Assembly (NCBI GenBank): GCA_019637335.1
Contig: JAHBVV010000038.1
Span: 1-57,759 of the forward strand
Length of the DNA stretch: 57,759 nt
Direction of reading: 5' to 3'
From: Candidatus Hydrogenedentota bacterium
GTDB lineage: Bacteria; Hydrogenedentota; Hydrogenedentia; Hydrogenedentales; JAEUWI01
The first letter of the stretch is position 1; every line of letters starts with the position of its first letter. This document shows, in pieces, positions 19,862 through 29,482 of the stretch. The notes beneath the pieces are model-generated. The model ran no database searches. It was not told the DNA's origin and saw only the letters and a program-made list of their open reading frames with translations. The position numbers and the translations under genes were made by a program.

Positions 19862-20293
19862 GTATTTCTTTAGCCGTGTGAAGTAGTCACCCTCGTCCCA
19901 CCCAACGGTGGCGGCTTTCGGTGATCGAACACCGTCATCCCCACGAAAGTGGCTGTCGATTGACTTAACTCACCCTACACTATGGAAGAAATGAGCAGAT
20001 CCGTCATCCCCGCGAACGCGGGGATCCAGCAACGCGATCGCACAAACCTCCGAATTCCACTGGATTCCCGCGTGCGCGGGAATGACGCCTCAGGTCAATA
20101 ACACAGAATTGTAGGTTCTGAGGCGTCCTCACCAGTTAAACCGGCAGCCCCGAATGTGGGGATCCAGAGACCATACAACGTTAACCTCGCATACCCTCTG
20201 GATTCCCGCCTTCGCGGGAATGACGAATACTTTCAATGTAAGTGAGGCATCTCATATCGGGGAACGCCTTACTTCATACAGCTAAAGTATTAC
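19862..20293. mobile_element. IS66-type MITE candidate, copy 1 (~430 bp)
   Basis: The left end (minor variant GTATTTCTTTAGCCGTG) and right end (reverse complement GTAATACTTTAGCTGTATG) form imperfect terminal inverted repeats. They are flanked by CATCCTGT (19854-19861) and CTTCCTGT (20294-20301), an 8-bp target duplication with one mismatch. The inside carries several REP-like hairpins of the form ATTCCCGCGNNNGCGGGAAT and no frame. An inverted, closely related copy lies at 44890-45321. GTAA ends and 8-bp duplications are known traits of the IS66 family. Confidence 0.75.
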
Positions 20294-20323
20294 CTTCCTG
20301 TTATGGCCCCGCGCGGCGCGCGC

Positions 20324-23083
20324 CTACTCCGCCGCCCTCGGCGCGTGGCCCTTTTTCCCGGAATGGCCGTATTCATCCGTATCCAGAAACTCCTGGTGGT
20401 CCATCGGCACAAAATCATTCAGCGCTTCCCAGTTGAACTCGCGATCAAAGGGGTCGAAGGCCTTTTGCGGGTCGAAAATCTCCGTGTTCACCGGAAGCGC
20501 ATTGTACGGCTCGGCGTTGCGCGGCGCCATCGTAAACATGTCGCCCAAATCCGACGCAAAGGCGTCGTACTGGTTCAGCGGCGGCAGCCCGAAAACCGCG
20601 AAGGCGGTCTTCAGCATGCTCCCGATGCTCGTGTGCGTGTGGGAGACATAGCCCGCGCGCGCGTAGGGGCTGATCACCATGCAGATCGACCGGTGCGCGT
20701 CCACCGAGTCCACATAGCCCTGCGCGTCGTCCTCCGTCACCATAATCACCGTCTCCGACCAGAAGGGGCTGTGGCTAATCAGTTCCACCAGCCGCCCCAG
20801 CGCCAGGTCGTTGTCGCTCATGTACGATCCCCAGAAGGGGTAGCCGTCGTCCGGGCGCTCGCCCGCGCCATGATCGTTCGGCAACATCACGCTGACGAAC
20901 TGCGGGAACGGCTCCTTCCCCGACAGCCACTTCTCCTTGAATTCCTCCTCGAACATATCCATGCGGAACTGGTCGGGGATGTTGGTGTTGTACGTCGCAA
21001 ACTTGCGCGAGGTCCGCTCGAAGAGCGACTGCGGCATCGGATAGTTAATCGGCAGCCGGATCCCCGTGTACCGGTACTCCTGCTCTTCGTCCTGCGGCTT
21101 GAACTCGAAGCCCAGCCCGAAGTTGTAGAAACTCACGCCGTTCCGTTCGAAATGCTCCCAGATCGCGCCGCCCTCGTTGTAATCCTCGGGGTAGATTGCC
21201 CCGGACGACCCGATAAACGCGAAATTGCCCGGCCCATCGCCCTGCGACGACTCCCCAATGCGCGCTTCCATGAATTCGTTGGGGTAGGTCCCCACGAGCC
21301 AGCGGTGCCCGTCCACGCTGTGATCGGAATCGCAGTAGAAGTTGTCGTTCACCGCAAATCGCTTCGCCAGCGCCACGTGATTCGGCATCAGCAGCACGTC
21401 CTTGACCGTGCGCGACCCGTCCTTGTTGCTGACGTCGATCGGCTTGCCCAGCCGGCAGAACTCGGGATTGCCCCGGCCGCCCGGCAGCGCGCCGAACACC
21501 TCGTCGTAGGTCCGGTTCTCCTTGCAGACGTAGATCACGTGCTTGATGGGGCTCTTCCACGCCCCGGACGGCGCCGGAACCGGGTGGCCCGGCTCGCGCG
21601 TCATCTCGGGCGCGTCAAACCGGACATTGTTCCGCACGACCCGCGCCGTCGCCTCGGCGAGCGCGTCCTCGCCCTGGGGAATCGGGATCACGTTGATGTA
21701 GCCGCGCATCAGCGCGCCGATCCCCGTGGGATCGCCCGGCGTGTGGCCGGGACCCGCGTTCGGGCCGGATCCGATCCCTTTCGCGCACGCCACATACAGC
21801 CGTTTCCCGTCCGGCGACACCGCCAGCTTGCTCGGGAACCACGCCGTGGGGATATGTCCCAGCACCTTTCGGTCGGAAAGCCGGATCACGCCAATCGCGT
21901 TGATCCCGGCCTCCGCCACATACAGGATTTCCTGATCGGGCGACAGCGCCACGCCAAACGGGATCATCCCGCGGAATTTGTCCGCCCGCGGATCGAGGGC
22001 GAGGTCGATATCCGGCTCGCGCTCGCCCGTCGCCGTGTTGATAACGGTGATGCTGTCGTTGCTCCCGTTCGAAACATACACATGATCGCCCGTCGCCGCC
22101 ATGCTGTTCGGGCTGCTGCCGCCCACCGCCGGAAAGTCCTCCAGCTGCTCGCCCACCAGATGGCCCGTCTTGTGCTTCGCCGTCACCATGGGCGTCGCGC
22201 CGTCCAGCGCCACGGTCCACACCGACATGGCGCGGATATCATTCGGATCGCCCAGCGCCGGCGCGATCACGCCATCGACAGTCACCCCTTCCTCGGCCTC
22301 CTTCGACGGCACGCCAAAGGGCGGGAAGGGCAGCTTCGCCGGATTGCCCGCCTCATCCTTCATATAGGCGTACTCGAACATCCCCACGTTCGCGACATAC
22401 GCCGACGACTCATCGGGCGAAAGCGCGATCCCGAAGGGATAGCGCCCCACCGCCACGGACGCCGCCACCGCGCGCGCCTCCACATCGATGGCGAGCATCC
22501 GGAAATTCGACTGATCCACGCCGTACAGATATTTTCCGTCCGATCGCAGCCGGATATCCCCGATATACCCGTGCGTGAAGTCGCCATCGTCGGTCTGGTG
22601 CGCGCAGTCAATTTCGAACAGCTTCTCCCGCGACGCCAGATCAAACGCGTACACCTTCCACGCCCGGCCGCCGGCCACATACAGCGTCTTGCTGTCCGCG
22701 CTGATCGCCAGCCCCATAAACGCCGCGTCCAGCACCCCCTCCCCCTCCGAGACATCCTCCGGAATATAAGACACCACCGGCGCCGCCGGATCCGCCAGAT
22801 CCAGAATCGAAAGCTGCGGCCCGTCGCTGCTCGCCGCCACCGCCCAGCGCCCGTCCGGGCTCATCGTCAGCCCGTAGGGATGCGGACGCACCCGGTGCAT
22901 CTGCCCCGACGGCGTAATCAGACGCCCGTTCGGCAGCACCGTCTCCCCCGTCTCGTTCCGCTCCACATAGCGCATTCCGGAAGGCGAAGACATGATGGGT
23001 TGTGCGTGGGCCGCGCCCGCCGCAAGAGCACAGGCCAGCAGCACGCCGGGCCGGAATCGAAAAAAAACACGGAAGCAATACAT
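20324..23083 (-). CDS. Exported YVTN beta-propeller plus phosphoesterase-domain protein
   Basis: A 919-residue exported protein with a signal peptide ending AGAAHAQ. The first half holds propeller repeats (LTMSPDGRWAVAAS, LAISADSKTLYVAGG, IALSPDESSAYVANVG, VALSPDQEILYVAEAG). The second half is a PF04185-type phosphoesterase related to phospholipase C and acid phosphatases (IKHVIYVCKENRTYDEVFG, FYCDSDHSVDGHRW, MLPNDHGAG, VTEDDAQGYVDSVDAHRS). This fusion is common in Planctomycetes-like and Acidobacterial genomes. It probably hydrolyses a phosphoester outside the cytoplasm; the substrate is unknown. I chose ATG 23083 because AAGGA lies 8 nt upstream and the signal peptide starts there. Confidence 0.88.
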   Translation of the reverse strand: MYCFRVFFRFRPGVLLACALAAGAAHAQPIMSSPSGMRYVERNETGETVLPNGRLITPSGQMHRVRPHPYGLTMSPDGRWAVAASSDGPQLSILDLADPAAPVVSYIPEDVSEGEGVLDAAFMGLAISADSKTLYVAGGRAWKVYAFDLASREKLFEIDCAHQTDDGDFTHGYIGDIRLRSDGKYLYGVDQSNFRMLAIDVEARAVAASVAVGRYPFGIALSPDESSAYVANVGMFEYAYMKDEAGNPAKLPFPPFGVPSKEAEEGVTVDGVIAPALGDPNDIRAMSVWTVALDGATPMVTAKHKTGHLVGEQLEDFPAVGGSSPNSMAATGDHVYVSNGSNDSITVINTATGEREPDIDLALDPRADKFRGMIPFGVALSPDQEILYVAEAGINAIGVIRLSDRKVLGHIPTAWFPSKLAVSPDGKRLYVACAKGIGSGPNAGPGHTPGDPTGIGALMRGYINVIPIPQGEDALAEATARVVRNNVRFDAPEMTREPGHPVPAPSGAWKSPIKHVIYVCKENRTYDEVFGALPGGRGNPEFCRLGKPIDVSNKDGSRTVKDVLLMPNHVALAKRFAVNDNFYCDSDHSVDGHRWLVGTYPNEFMEARIGESSQGDGPGNFAFIGSSGAIYPEDYNEGGAIWEHFERNGVSFYNFGLGFEFKPQDEEQEYRYTGIRLPINYPMPQSLFERTSRKFATYNTNIPDQFRMDMFEEEFKEKWLSGKEPFPQFVSVMLPNDHGAGERPDDGYPFWGSYMSDNDLALGRLVELISHSPFWSETVIMVTEDDAQGYVDSVDAHRSICMVISPYARAGYVSHTHTSIGSMLKTAFAVFGLPPLNQYDAFASDLGDMFTMAPRNAEPYNALPVNTEIFDPQKAFDPFDREFNWEALNDFVPMDHQEFLDTDEYGHSGKKGHAPRAAE

Positions 23084-23270
23084 CAAAACATCCTTCAAGG
23101 CTAACGCGCGCGAGACAATTGGAAGCATGCGCGTTATTCTACAGCGAACCGGCAGCCGATCACACGCCCCCGGGCAAGCTGCAAAGCCCTCTTTCCGAAA
23201 ACGTTGACGCCGACCCCTTTTGAGGGTACACTGTCTCAGTGCAGTCGTGAGTCGGTGAAGGGAGCGGATC

Positions 23271-23972
23271 ATGGCATGGGATAAAGAACACCCACCCGAA
23301 GAGTTCTGGGGATCGGACCTACACTTCGGCTGGGGACAATGGTTACTCTCTCAACGAATTTGGTTCGCCTGCGTAGCGGCCTTCGTGCTGTTAATCATCA
23401 GCCTTCTTACAGCGTTGTTACTTCTTGGAGCGAACGAGTTTTTTCCGGGATTACTTTTCGCGGGCGTCATGGCATTCGCCTTCGGTCAGCTCTATGCCCT
23501 TTCCAACGTTATTCAGCACTGTCACCAGCTCTACTACCTCTTCAAAGACAATTCCTTCCAAGTGCGCGTGGACTTTGCGGGACCAATTGCGTTTTGGAGG
23601 GTTCTTCTGAGACGCAAATCGGAAGGCACTACGCGATTTACTCAGGATGAAATCAGAATGGTGTCGATTTCGCAAGAGCAGAAGCTCTTTCCGCGCGAAA
23701 GGACGTCTGCGCGAGCGATTCGGCTCAAGTTCACCCTGTTCAACGGGGAAGAGTACCTCCACACCCAAATGCTCAACGTGGAACCCCACTTCGAACTTGT
23801 CGAAGACCTGCGCCAGTTCCACCGGTTGCTTGATCGGCTTGAGTCCGTACTTGGCCCGGATCGAATCGAGTCGCCCGAAAGTCTCGCAAGCGCGAGGTGT
23901 TCAATACAGCAAAGCCTGCGAGACGCTGGACTTCCATCGGAAAACAACGTCCCGCCTGTCCAAACGCCGTAA
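23271..23972 (+). CDS. Two-TM membrane protein with a cytosolic PH-like region
   Basis: A 233-residue protein with two adjacent membrane helices (about residues 28-53 and 56-78) and a soluble part that could be a PH-like beta domain, then a helix. I do not recognise a characterised family. GGGAG lies about 7 nt before the ATG at 23271. The codon use is less GC3-biased than its neighbours. Its last eight or so codons (NVPPVQTP) are encoded by the first copy of the dispersed repeat at 23948, so the natural C-terminus was probably altered when that repeat arrived. It is divergent from the phosphoesterase gene. Confidence 0.65.
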   Translation: MAWDKEHPPEEFWGSDLHFGWGQWLLSQRIWFACVAAFVLLIISLLTALLLLGANEFFPGLLFAGVMAFAFGQLYALSNVIQHCHQLYYLFKDNSFQVRVDFAGPIAFWRVLLRRKSEGTTRFTQDEIRMVSISQEQKLFPRERTSARAIRLKFTLFNGEEYLHTQMLNVEPHFELVEDLRQFHRLLDRLESVLGPDRIESPESLASARCSIQQSLRDAGLPSENNVPPVQTP

Positions 23973-24088
23973 GGCGCAAATGTAGGATAGGCGTCCCGCC
24001 TGTCCACCGCGCCGAAAGGCGCCAGAGTAGGCTGAAAGTCCGCCGCAGGCGGAATAGCCGTCCCGCCTGTCCACCGCGCCAACGGCGC
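23948..24088. repeat. Three copies of a ~30-bp repeat with GCGCC/GGCGC hairpin
   Basis: Copies at 23948-23977, 23992-24023 and 24059-24088 begin CGTCCCGCCTGTCCA and end in a small hairpin such as GCGCCGAAAGGCGC. A related CGTCCCGCCTGTGT occurs near 43480. Confidence 0.85.
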
Positions 24089-24143
24089 ACAAGGATCCCG
24101 GACATTTACGCCGCGGCAGGACAAGCGCAAGACTTCATGTGAT

Positions 24144-24293
24144 CGTTGCGCTTGTGAAATGGCCCCGGTCCCCATTGCGCTCCGGTGTTGTGGCAGGCAA
24201 ACACGCCTGCGCTCCCAGCCTGGCGCACTCTCGTCGTAGTATCGCGGCAAGCCAACAAAAAGTCTGACTCAACTTCATACGGCTAAAGAATTC
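24144..24293. mobile_element. Degenerate IS66-type MITE candidate, copy 4
   Basis: The right end (reverse complement GGAATTCTTTAGCCGTATG) matches the ends of copies 1-3. A perfect 8-bp direct repeat, CATGTGAT, lies at 24136-24143 and 24294-24301, but the left terminal repeat is barely recognisable. The inside holds a GCAGGC/GCCTGC hairpin. The remaining gap up to 24551 shows nothing else recognisable. Confidence 0.5.
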
Positions 24294-24551
24294 CATGTGA
24301 TGTTGGTCGCGGTCATTGCGTCAAACTCGACCCTTAATCGGCCTCCGGCGGACTTCCAGCCCACGCCGGCGACCGACGGCGGACCGGGGCTACCCCGACC
24401 GGAGGACGCACCCCCGCTTTGGGCCGCGTGCCGATTGAAAAGCGTGGCCTGTCTTGCGTGGAGATGGATTCTCCAGGATCGGGCGTATGTGCGCGGGTAC
24501 GTCTTTTGCCTGCGCTGGCGATTGCTTCAGCATGCTGGCCTTTTGGCCGGA

Positions 24552-26720
24552 TTATTGCCCCCCATCTTCGATGAAGCCATGGTATTTGCCCATGTAATAG
24601 GCGAGGAGGTAGTGAAATCCCGGGCGCAGGTTGGTCCCGTCGCCGCCGGCCGCGAGTTTCCAGGGGTCCCAGTCCCAGTAATTCTCCTGGCGCTCGTCGA
24701 TGGGGAAGGCGTAGCCGTCGATTCCGCCGCCGATCGTGGGTTCGTCGCCGCCGTGGGAAACGAAGGGGACCATGTCGGTGCGGTGGGCGTTGGAGATGGG
24801 CCATTCGACGAGATCGAGGGGGTACCGCTGGAGGGTGTCGACGGCGTCCGTGTAACACGCGGGTGGCGGCGATAGGTCGGTCGTGCGCCATTGATCCGTT
24901 CGGAACTGGCCGCGGGCGCAGGCGCCATAGATGAAATTGGTGAAGGCGTTTTTCTCGAGTTGCTCATATTCCCAGTGGATCCGGATGGCGTACTGGTACA
25001 TGCTGAGCAGGGTCAGATCGGTCTCGTAGCGGATGAGGTGGTAGTAATTCATGAAGGCCATGTTGTCGTCGGGCTGGTGGCCGGGGTAGTTGGGGCCGGG
25101 GAGCATCCTGGGCTGGGTCATGCCGTTCATGCCGTAGCCGTGGTCGAAGGCGAGCTTGCGGTATTCCTCCCGGTATTTGGGATCGCCGGTGATATGGTGG
25201 GCGATGGCGAGGTAGGTGAGGATGCTGTAGGAGTTAAGCCCGCGCTCGGCGTGCCAGTGGGGGTTTCGGTTGAGGTCGTCGGGCGAGAAGTGGCCCCAGC
25301 GGGTGGGCTTGCCGTCATAGTCGACGATGTTGTAGTCGTGGATGAGAACGTGGTCCATGATGCGGCGGACGACCGCGCGCACCGCCTCTTTTTCAGCCTC
25401 GCTCTCGCAGACACGGTCGTAGTAGATGGCGTATCCGAAGAAGTGGCCATCGAGTTCGTCGGAACTCGCGTCGCACTTCCAATACCACTGTCCCGTCTTA
25501 TCGGTGGGGACGCGGCGCTCCAGGATTTTCCAGAGCGCGTCGCGCTGATTCCGCCGGATGTCGTAGTCGCGGTCGTAGATTTCGTTGGGATCGGGATCGG
25601 TAATGGGAACGACGTTGCGGGCGATGAGGCCCTCGGGCCCGCCGTAGGGGCCCCCCTGCGTGACCTCGCTGAGGAAGGCCAGGGCGCGGAAGGCGTTGTG
25701 GGCGTACTGGCGGTATTTCTCCTCTTTTTCGGCGGCCCAGGCAAAGCTGACCGCGCCGAGGTAGAGCCCGGTGTTGAAGCCGTCGTTGTCGGAATAGCGA
25801 GGCGTGGCCGTGCTCTTATCGCCGGGCGTCGCCAGGGTGGCGGGGTTTACATAGCCGAATTCGGTGCGGCGGTGATACTTCTCAATCTCATCTTCGTAGA
25901 AGGCGGCTTTCTCGGCGAGCGTCATGGGCTCCTGGCGAATGCAGGAGACGCCGCGCGCGGTGGCGAACCAGGCGTTGCCCTCCTGGTCGATGGCGACGTC
26001 ATTCACATGGTTGTCCACCAGCCAGCGGCCTCCGTGGCGGAAGCGCCACTGCCCGTCGCGGTATTGGATGGCGCCGTTGGCGGTTCCGAACCATACCCCG
26101 CTCGCGCCGGCGGCGATGCGGGTGAAGTCGTTGTAGGGCAGGCCGTCCGCGCCGGTAAAGAGCCGCCAATCACCCTCCGCGATCCGGAACCCGACCCCCT
26201 GCGGCGCGGCGAACCAGAGGCGTCCTTCGGCGTCATAGGTCACGTCGCGCACATCGACCGGCGCCCAGCGCGTGTCGCCCTGGCGGGGCAGCACGTGCGC
26301 CCAGGACGCGCCGTCGAAGCGGAAGAGGCCGGCTTCCGCGGCCACCGCGATTTCGTCGCCGCGCCGGGCCACGCCGCGTATGCGGGAAATGTCCACGCCC
26401 AAGTCCTGGAGGCCGTCCCCGGCGGGGAGCGGGGCAATTCCAGGACCGAAAGAGGGAGCGTCTTCGTCAATGCCCCAGCGGTCGCCGCCGAGCAGGTAGA
26501 TGGCGCCCGATTCGTCCATGGCGCGCACCGCGCCACCGGCGTCGATCTGGATCCGCGCGATGTGCGCGCCGGGCAGCCCGCTTTCCGCGCCATAGGCGAC
26601 GTGGCGCTGTTGAATGTACGGGTGGTCGGTCAGCGGTAGTTCGGCCGCGGCCGCGGCCGCCAGGATGGCGACGGAAAATGCACGCAGGAACGGAGTGATC
26701 GGGGAGATTGAACGGAACAT
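24552..26720 (-). CDS. Exported protein: regulator-propeller repeats plus alpha-helical C-terminal domain
   Basis: A 722-residue protein with a signal peptide ending AAAAAAELP. Residues of about 40-280 hold beta-propeller blades like the two-component-regulator propeller (GRLWFAAPQGVGF, GVWFGTANGAIQYRDGQW, GNAWFATARGVSC). The remaining 430 or so residues are rich in Trp, Tyr and His and mainly helical in appearance, perhaps an alpha/alpha barrel as in glycan-active enzymes (HWHAERGLNSYSILTYLA, PGHQPDDNMAFMNYYHLIR). No assigned activity. The ATG at 26720 has AAGGA 8 nt upstream. It follows the recA-headed run after a 165-bp gap and may or may not be co-transcribed. Confidence 0.7.
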   Translation of the reverse strand: MFRSISPITPFLRAFSVAILAAAAAAELPLTDHPYIQQRHVAYGAESGLPGAHIARIQIDAGGAVRAMDESGAIYLLGGDRWGIDEDAPSFGPGIAPLPAGDGLQDLGVDISRIRGVARRGDEIAVAAEAGLFRFDGASWAHVLPRQGDTRWAPVDVRDVTYDAEGRLWFAAPQGVGFRIAEGDWRLFTGADGLPYNDFTRIAAGASGVWFGTANGAIQYRDGQWRFRHGGRWLVDNHVNDVAIDQEGNAWFATARGVSCIRQEPMTLAEKAAFYEDEIEKYHRRTEFGYVNPATLATPGDKSTATPRYSDNDGFNTGLYLGAVSFAWAAEKEEKYRQYAHNAFRALAFLSEVTQGGPYGGPEGLIARNVVPITDPDPNEIYDRDYDIRRNQRDALWKILERRVPTDKTGQWYWKCDASSDELDGHFFGYAIYYDRVCESEAEKEAVRAVVRRIMDHVLIHDYNIVDYDGKPTRWGHFSPDDLNRNPHWHAERGLNSYSILTYLAIAHHITGDPKYREEYRKLAFDHGYGMNGMTQPRMLPGPNYPGHQPDDNMAFMNYYHLIRYETDLTLLSMYQYAIRIHWEYEQLEKNAFTNFIYGACARGQFRTDQWRTTDLSPPPACYTDAVDTLQRYPLDLVEWPISNAHRTDMVPFVSHGGDEPTIGGGIDGYAFPIDERQENYWDWDPWKLAAGGDGTNLRPGFHYLLAYYMGKYHGFIEDGGQ

Positions 26721-26885
26721 GACTGCATTCCTTTACTTCGCAGGGCGTACTGCGCGTTACGATTCAGCGGTGAACGGTCACCCGCTCGCGCGCGGGTGCG
26801 CGGGTGCGCGCCGCCGGCCGGACACGGGCCGGTTGGACTCCGTTGAGCCAACCCGATGCCCCGGGATTAACGTCGTGGCAAGGGG

Positions 26886-27614
26886 TCAGCTTTCGACGGT
26901 TCCGGAGAATCCTGGCTGCGGATCACCCAATTCGGCTTCAATCTTCGCGTGTAACTCGTTCAGCGCGTCCTGTATACGCTGACGCCGGTCTTCGATCACC
27001 TCGCGGTCCATGGATTCGGCGGGCGGTATCGGCGGCGCGTAGGCGTGGATGACCCGCGAGAAGGGCCTGGGCACGGCCATGCGATCCCAGGTGCGCAAGC
27101 GCCAGCTACGGCTGACGGCGGCGGCCAGGGGCACGACGGGGACGCCGGTGCGCGCGGAGAGGATGGCGAGGCCGGGCTGCGCCTGGCGGCGTGGTCCCCG
27201 GGGGCCGTCCATGGTGAGGCCGACGCATTCCACGAGTTCGAGGGCCTTTTCGAGCTGGCGCAGCAGGCCGGCGCCGCCCCGGGAAGTGGAACCGCGGAGG
27301 CACTCGATGTCGAAGCCGGCGGTGAGGCGCGCGGCGAGTTCGCCGTCGAAGCTGAAGCTGGATGCGGAGTGAAAGTTGGAACCGCGGTGGAGATACAGCG
27401 CGTAGGTGGCGGTCTCGTGCCAGATGCCGACGATGGCGCGGCCGCGGGGCTCGCGGGTCTGGAGGAGGTATTGTTCACCACGGACTTCGTGGCGGCAGGT
27501 GTGGAGGATACCCTTCAGAAGATTGACAACGATGGGCGGGATGACGGCAAGCTGGGCCCGCTGCTTGCGGGAATACGCCACCGGCGAGCTGTATTGGAGG
27601 TCCGGCAGTTTCAC
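26886..27614 (-). CDS. DUF374 lysophospholipid acyltransferase family protein
   Basis: A 242-residue DUF374 protein related to the LpxL/PlsC superfamily. Family blocks are IVGIWHETATYAL (with the conserved HE), SFSFDGELAARL, LRGSTSRGGAGLLRQL, LTMDGPRGPRR and LSARTGVPVVPLAAA. It probably transfers an acyl chain to a lipid-A-like or other glycolipid at the inner membrane. The start is GTG at 27614, overlapping the ketopantoate reductase stop (GTGA), so translation is coupled. Confidence 0.85.
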   Translation of the reverse strand: MKLPDLQYSSPVAYSRKQRAQLAVIPPIVVNLLKGILHTCRHEVRGEQYLLQTREPRGRAIVGIWHETATYALYLHRGSNFHSASSFSFDGELAARLTAGFDIECLRGSTSRGGAGLLRQLEKALELVECVGLTMDGPRGPRRQAQPGLAILSARTGVPVVPLAAAVSRSWRLRTWDRMAVPRPFSRVIHAYAPPIPPAESMDREVIEDRRQRIQDALNELHAKIEAELGDPQPGFSGTVES

Positions 27615-28486
27615 CGCTGCTCGAGCGCCTTGATGATCTGGTAAATAACGCGCGTGCGCGGGGTGGGGAGCGAGGCCAGCTGGGCCCGGCGCAACACTTC
27701 GCCGCTGATGGCCTCGATCTCGGTACGCTTTCCGGCGCGTACATCCTGCAACATACTGGAAATGTTCTCTCGCGTCGCTTCACAGACGGATTCGGCCGTT
27801 TCCACGATACTGTGCTCGAATCGATACCCCTCCGTGGCGGCCACCTTGACGGCCTCGACGACGAGATCGCGCATGAGCTGGCGCGTATCCTTGAGATCGA
27901 GCAGGCGTCCGTTGGGGAGATCGAGTATGGCGGTAAGCGGATTGATTCCGGCGCAAATCGCAAGCTTCTCCCAGAGCAGCTGCCCGGGCGACTCGGTGAC
28001 CCGGGTGTTGAAACCGGCGGAATTGAGCAACAGCGCGGCGGCATGCGGGTCGCACGAGGTCCAGGCCCCGATACTGGTGAGACCCTCGGCGACGTGGCGC
28101 GTGTGGCCCTCGGCGATGAGCGTGGCGGCTTCCGAGGTGGCGCCGGCGAGCACACGGGCGCTGCCCGCGAGCGCGCAGAGCATCTCCACATTGCCGAGGC
28201 CGTTTTGCAGGGTGAGCACGGGCCCGTCGGGCGGAAGCTTGAGCTGGCCCGTACAGTGGGACTTGGTCAACACAACGATCAAATCCTGGCCGGCGGGGAT
28301 CCGGGCCGTCACGGCGACGTTCACCGCGCGCGGCTCGCCGGCATGCTCGATCACGATCCCGTTTCGCGCGAGGCGGTCCGCGCGTCTCGGGTCGTGATCG
28401 ACGAGCACGGTCCGGACACCGCTCTCCGCCAGTCGCCCGGCAAAGAGACAGCCCAGCGCACCCGGTCCTACGACGGCTACCTTCAT
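27611..28486 (-). CDS. panE: 2-dehydropantoate 2-reductase (ketopantoate reductase)
   Basis: A 291-residue cytosolic enzyme converting 2-dehydropantoate to pantoate with NADPH for coenzyme A synthesis. The Rossmann motif is VAVVGPGALGCLFAGRLAESG. Conserved blocks are VLTKSH, LTLQNGLGNVE, WEKLAICAGINPLTAI with the catalytic Lys, and SSMLQDVRAGKRTEIEAI near the C-terminus. It lies between the SPOR protein gene (75 bp upstream) and the DUF374 gene (4-bp overlap). The family is broad, so another 2-oxo acid substrate is possible. Confidence 0.9.
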   Translation of the reverse strand: MKVAVVGPGALGCLFAGRLAESGVRTVLVDHDPRRADRLARNGIVIEHAGEPRAVNVAVTARIPAGQDLIVVLTKSHCTGQLKLPPDGPVLTLQNGLGNVEMLCALAGSARVLAGATSEAATLIAEGHTRHVAEGLTSIGAWTSCDPHAAALLLNSAGFNTRVTESPGQLLWEKLAICAGINPLTAILDLPNGRLLDLKDTRQLMRDLVVEAVKVAATEGYRFEHSIVETAESVCEATRENISSMLQDVRAGKRTEIEAISGEVLRRAQLASLPTPRTRVIYQIIKALEQR

Positions 28487-28561
28487 TACTCAGCTCCACA
28501 CCGTGTCCGTCGTTCGCAACACGGCAACGAAATTCAGATTAACCCCCCCGCGCCACGCACT

Positions 28562-29482
28562 TCACGGAAGGCGAATGACCCACGCGCCGTCGTAGCCCGG
28601 CTTCGCCTTGACCTTATCACATTGGGCGCGGGCCGCGTCTCGCGTGGCGAAGCCCGTGATTACAACCTTCTCGAAGGCGCCATCGGGCGAAGTCACGATG
28701 TCGGCATCCAGCCCGGTGGCGGACTTCAGTTTGCGGCGGGCCTCCTGGGCCTGGGCGGCGCGCTGCGGGCCGTTGAACGCCGCGACCTGCACGCCATAGG
28801 AGCCGCGGGTGACCGTGGGCGCCTGCGGCGCCGGCGAAGGGCTCGCGGCCGCCGTTGTGGTCGTGGTGGTGGTTGTGGTGGTTGCCGCAGGCGTGGCGGG
28901 AGCCGGAGCCGGAACAGGCCGGGGCGCTGGAGCGCTCGCGGTCGTGTCCGCGGGCTTCTGGGGCGCCGCGGGCGGCGTACTGACGGTTTCGGCCGGCGGC
29001 GTGATATCCGGAAGGCTGGCGCCGGCGGTCGGGGTCGCCGCATCCTGGGACCCCTGGGCCGGGAGCGTATTGATGTCAATGGGGGTCTTGACCATGGTGG
29101 TCGGGCGGCCGGGATCGGGCAGGGGCGCGACATCCGGCTTTCGCGCCGGATCGGCGGCGCGGGACGGGCTCACCGGCGTACCGGCGGGCGGATTGGCCGC
29201 CGTGCGCGGCGCGCCTGCCGCGGGCGCGGACGGCGGCGTATTGGCGGGCGGGGTCACTGCCGCGTTGGCGCCGCTCGGGGAGGGGCGGGGACTATCCGAA
29301 GCAATGGTGATCTGGGCCGGGTCAATCGGGCGGTCCACGTTGGCCACGACATAGCCAAGCATAAAACACACGATCCCGAAGATGAGCGCGACGGCAATTC
29401 CGATACCGAGCTGGCCCGAACTCCACTCCACACTGGCGGATTCGACGGCGCCCCGGCTGCGGTAAGTGCTATGCCTGGGCAT
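28562..29482 (-). CDS. SPOR-domain membrane protein
   Basis: A 306-residue protein. A short cytosolic N-terminus leads to one membrane helix (LGIGIAVALIFGIVCFMLGYVV), a long Pro/Ala/Thr-rich linker that includes a run of ten Thr, then a C-terminal SPOR domain (GSYGVQVAAFNGPQRAAQAQ to the end), which binds denuded peptidoglycan glycans at division sites. I chose ATG 29482 because GGGGAGG lies 7 nt upstream. It overlaps the end of the zinc-ribbon gene by 14 bp. A role in cell division or envelope remodelling is inferred from the family. Confidence 0.88.
   Translation of the reverse strand: MPRHSTYRSRGAVESASVEWSSGQLGIGIAVALIFGIVCFMLGYVVANVDRPIDPAQITIASDSPRPSPSGANAAVTPPANTPPSAPAAGAPRTAANPPAGTPVSPSRAADPARKPDVAPLPDPGRPTTMVKTPIDINTLPAQGSQDAATPTAGASLPDITPPAETVSTPPAAPQKPADTTASAPAPRPVPAPAPATPAATTTTTTTTTTAAASPSPAPQAPTVTRGSYGVQVAAFNGPQRAAQAQEARRKLKSATGLDADIVTSPDGAFEKVVITGFATRDAARAQCDKVKAKPGYDGAWVIRLP

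Noticed and set aside
20303-23104. A 933-codon plus-strand frame antisense to the phosphoesterase gene
   Set aside because: The sense strand has clear propeller and phosphoesterase motifs; the antisense frame is Arg/His-rich low-complexity translation typical of GC-rich shadows.
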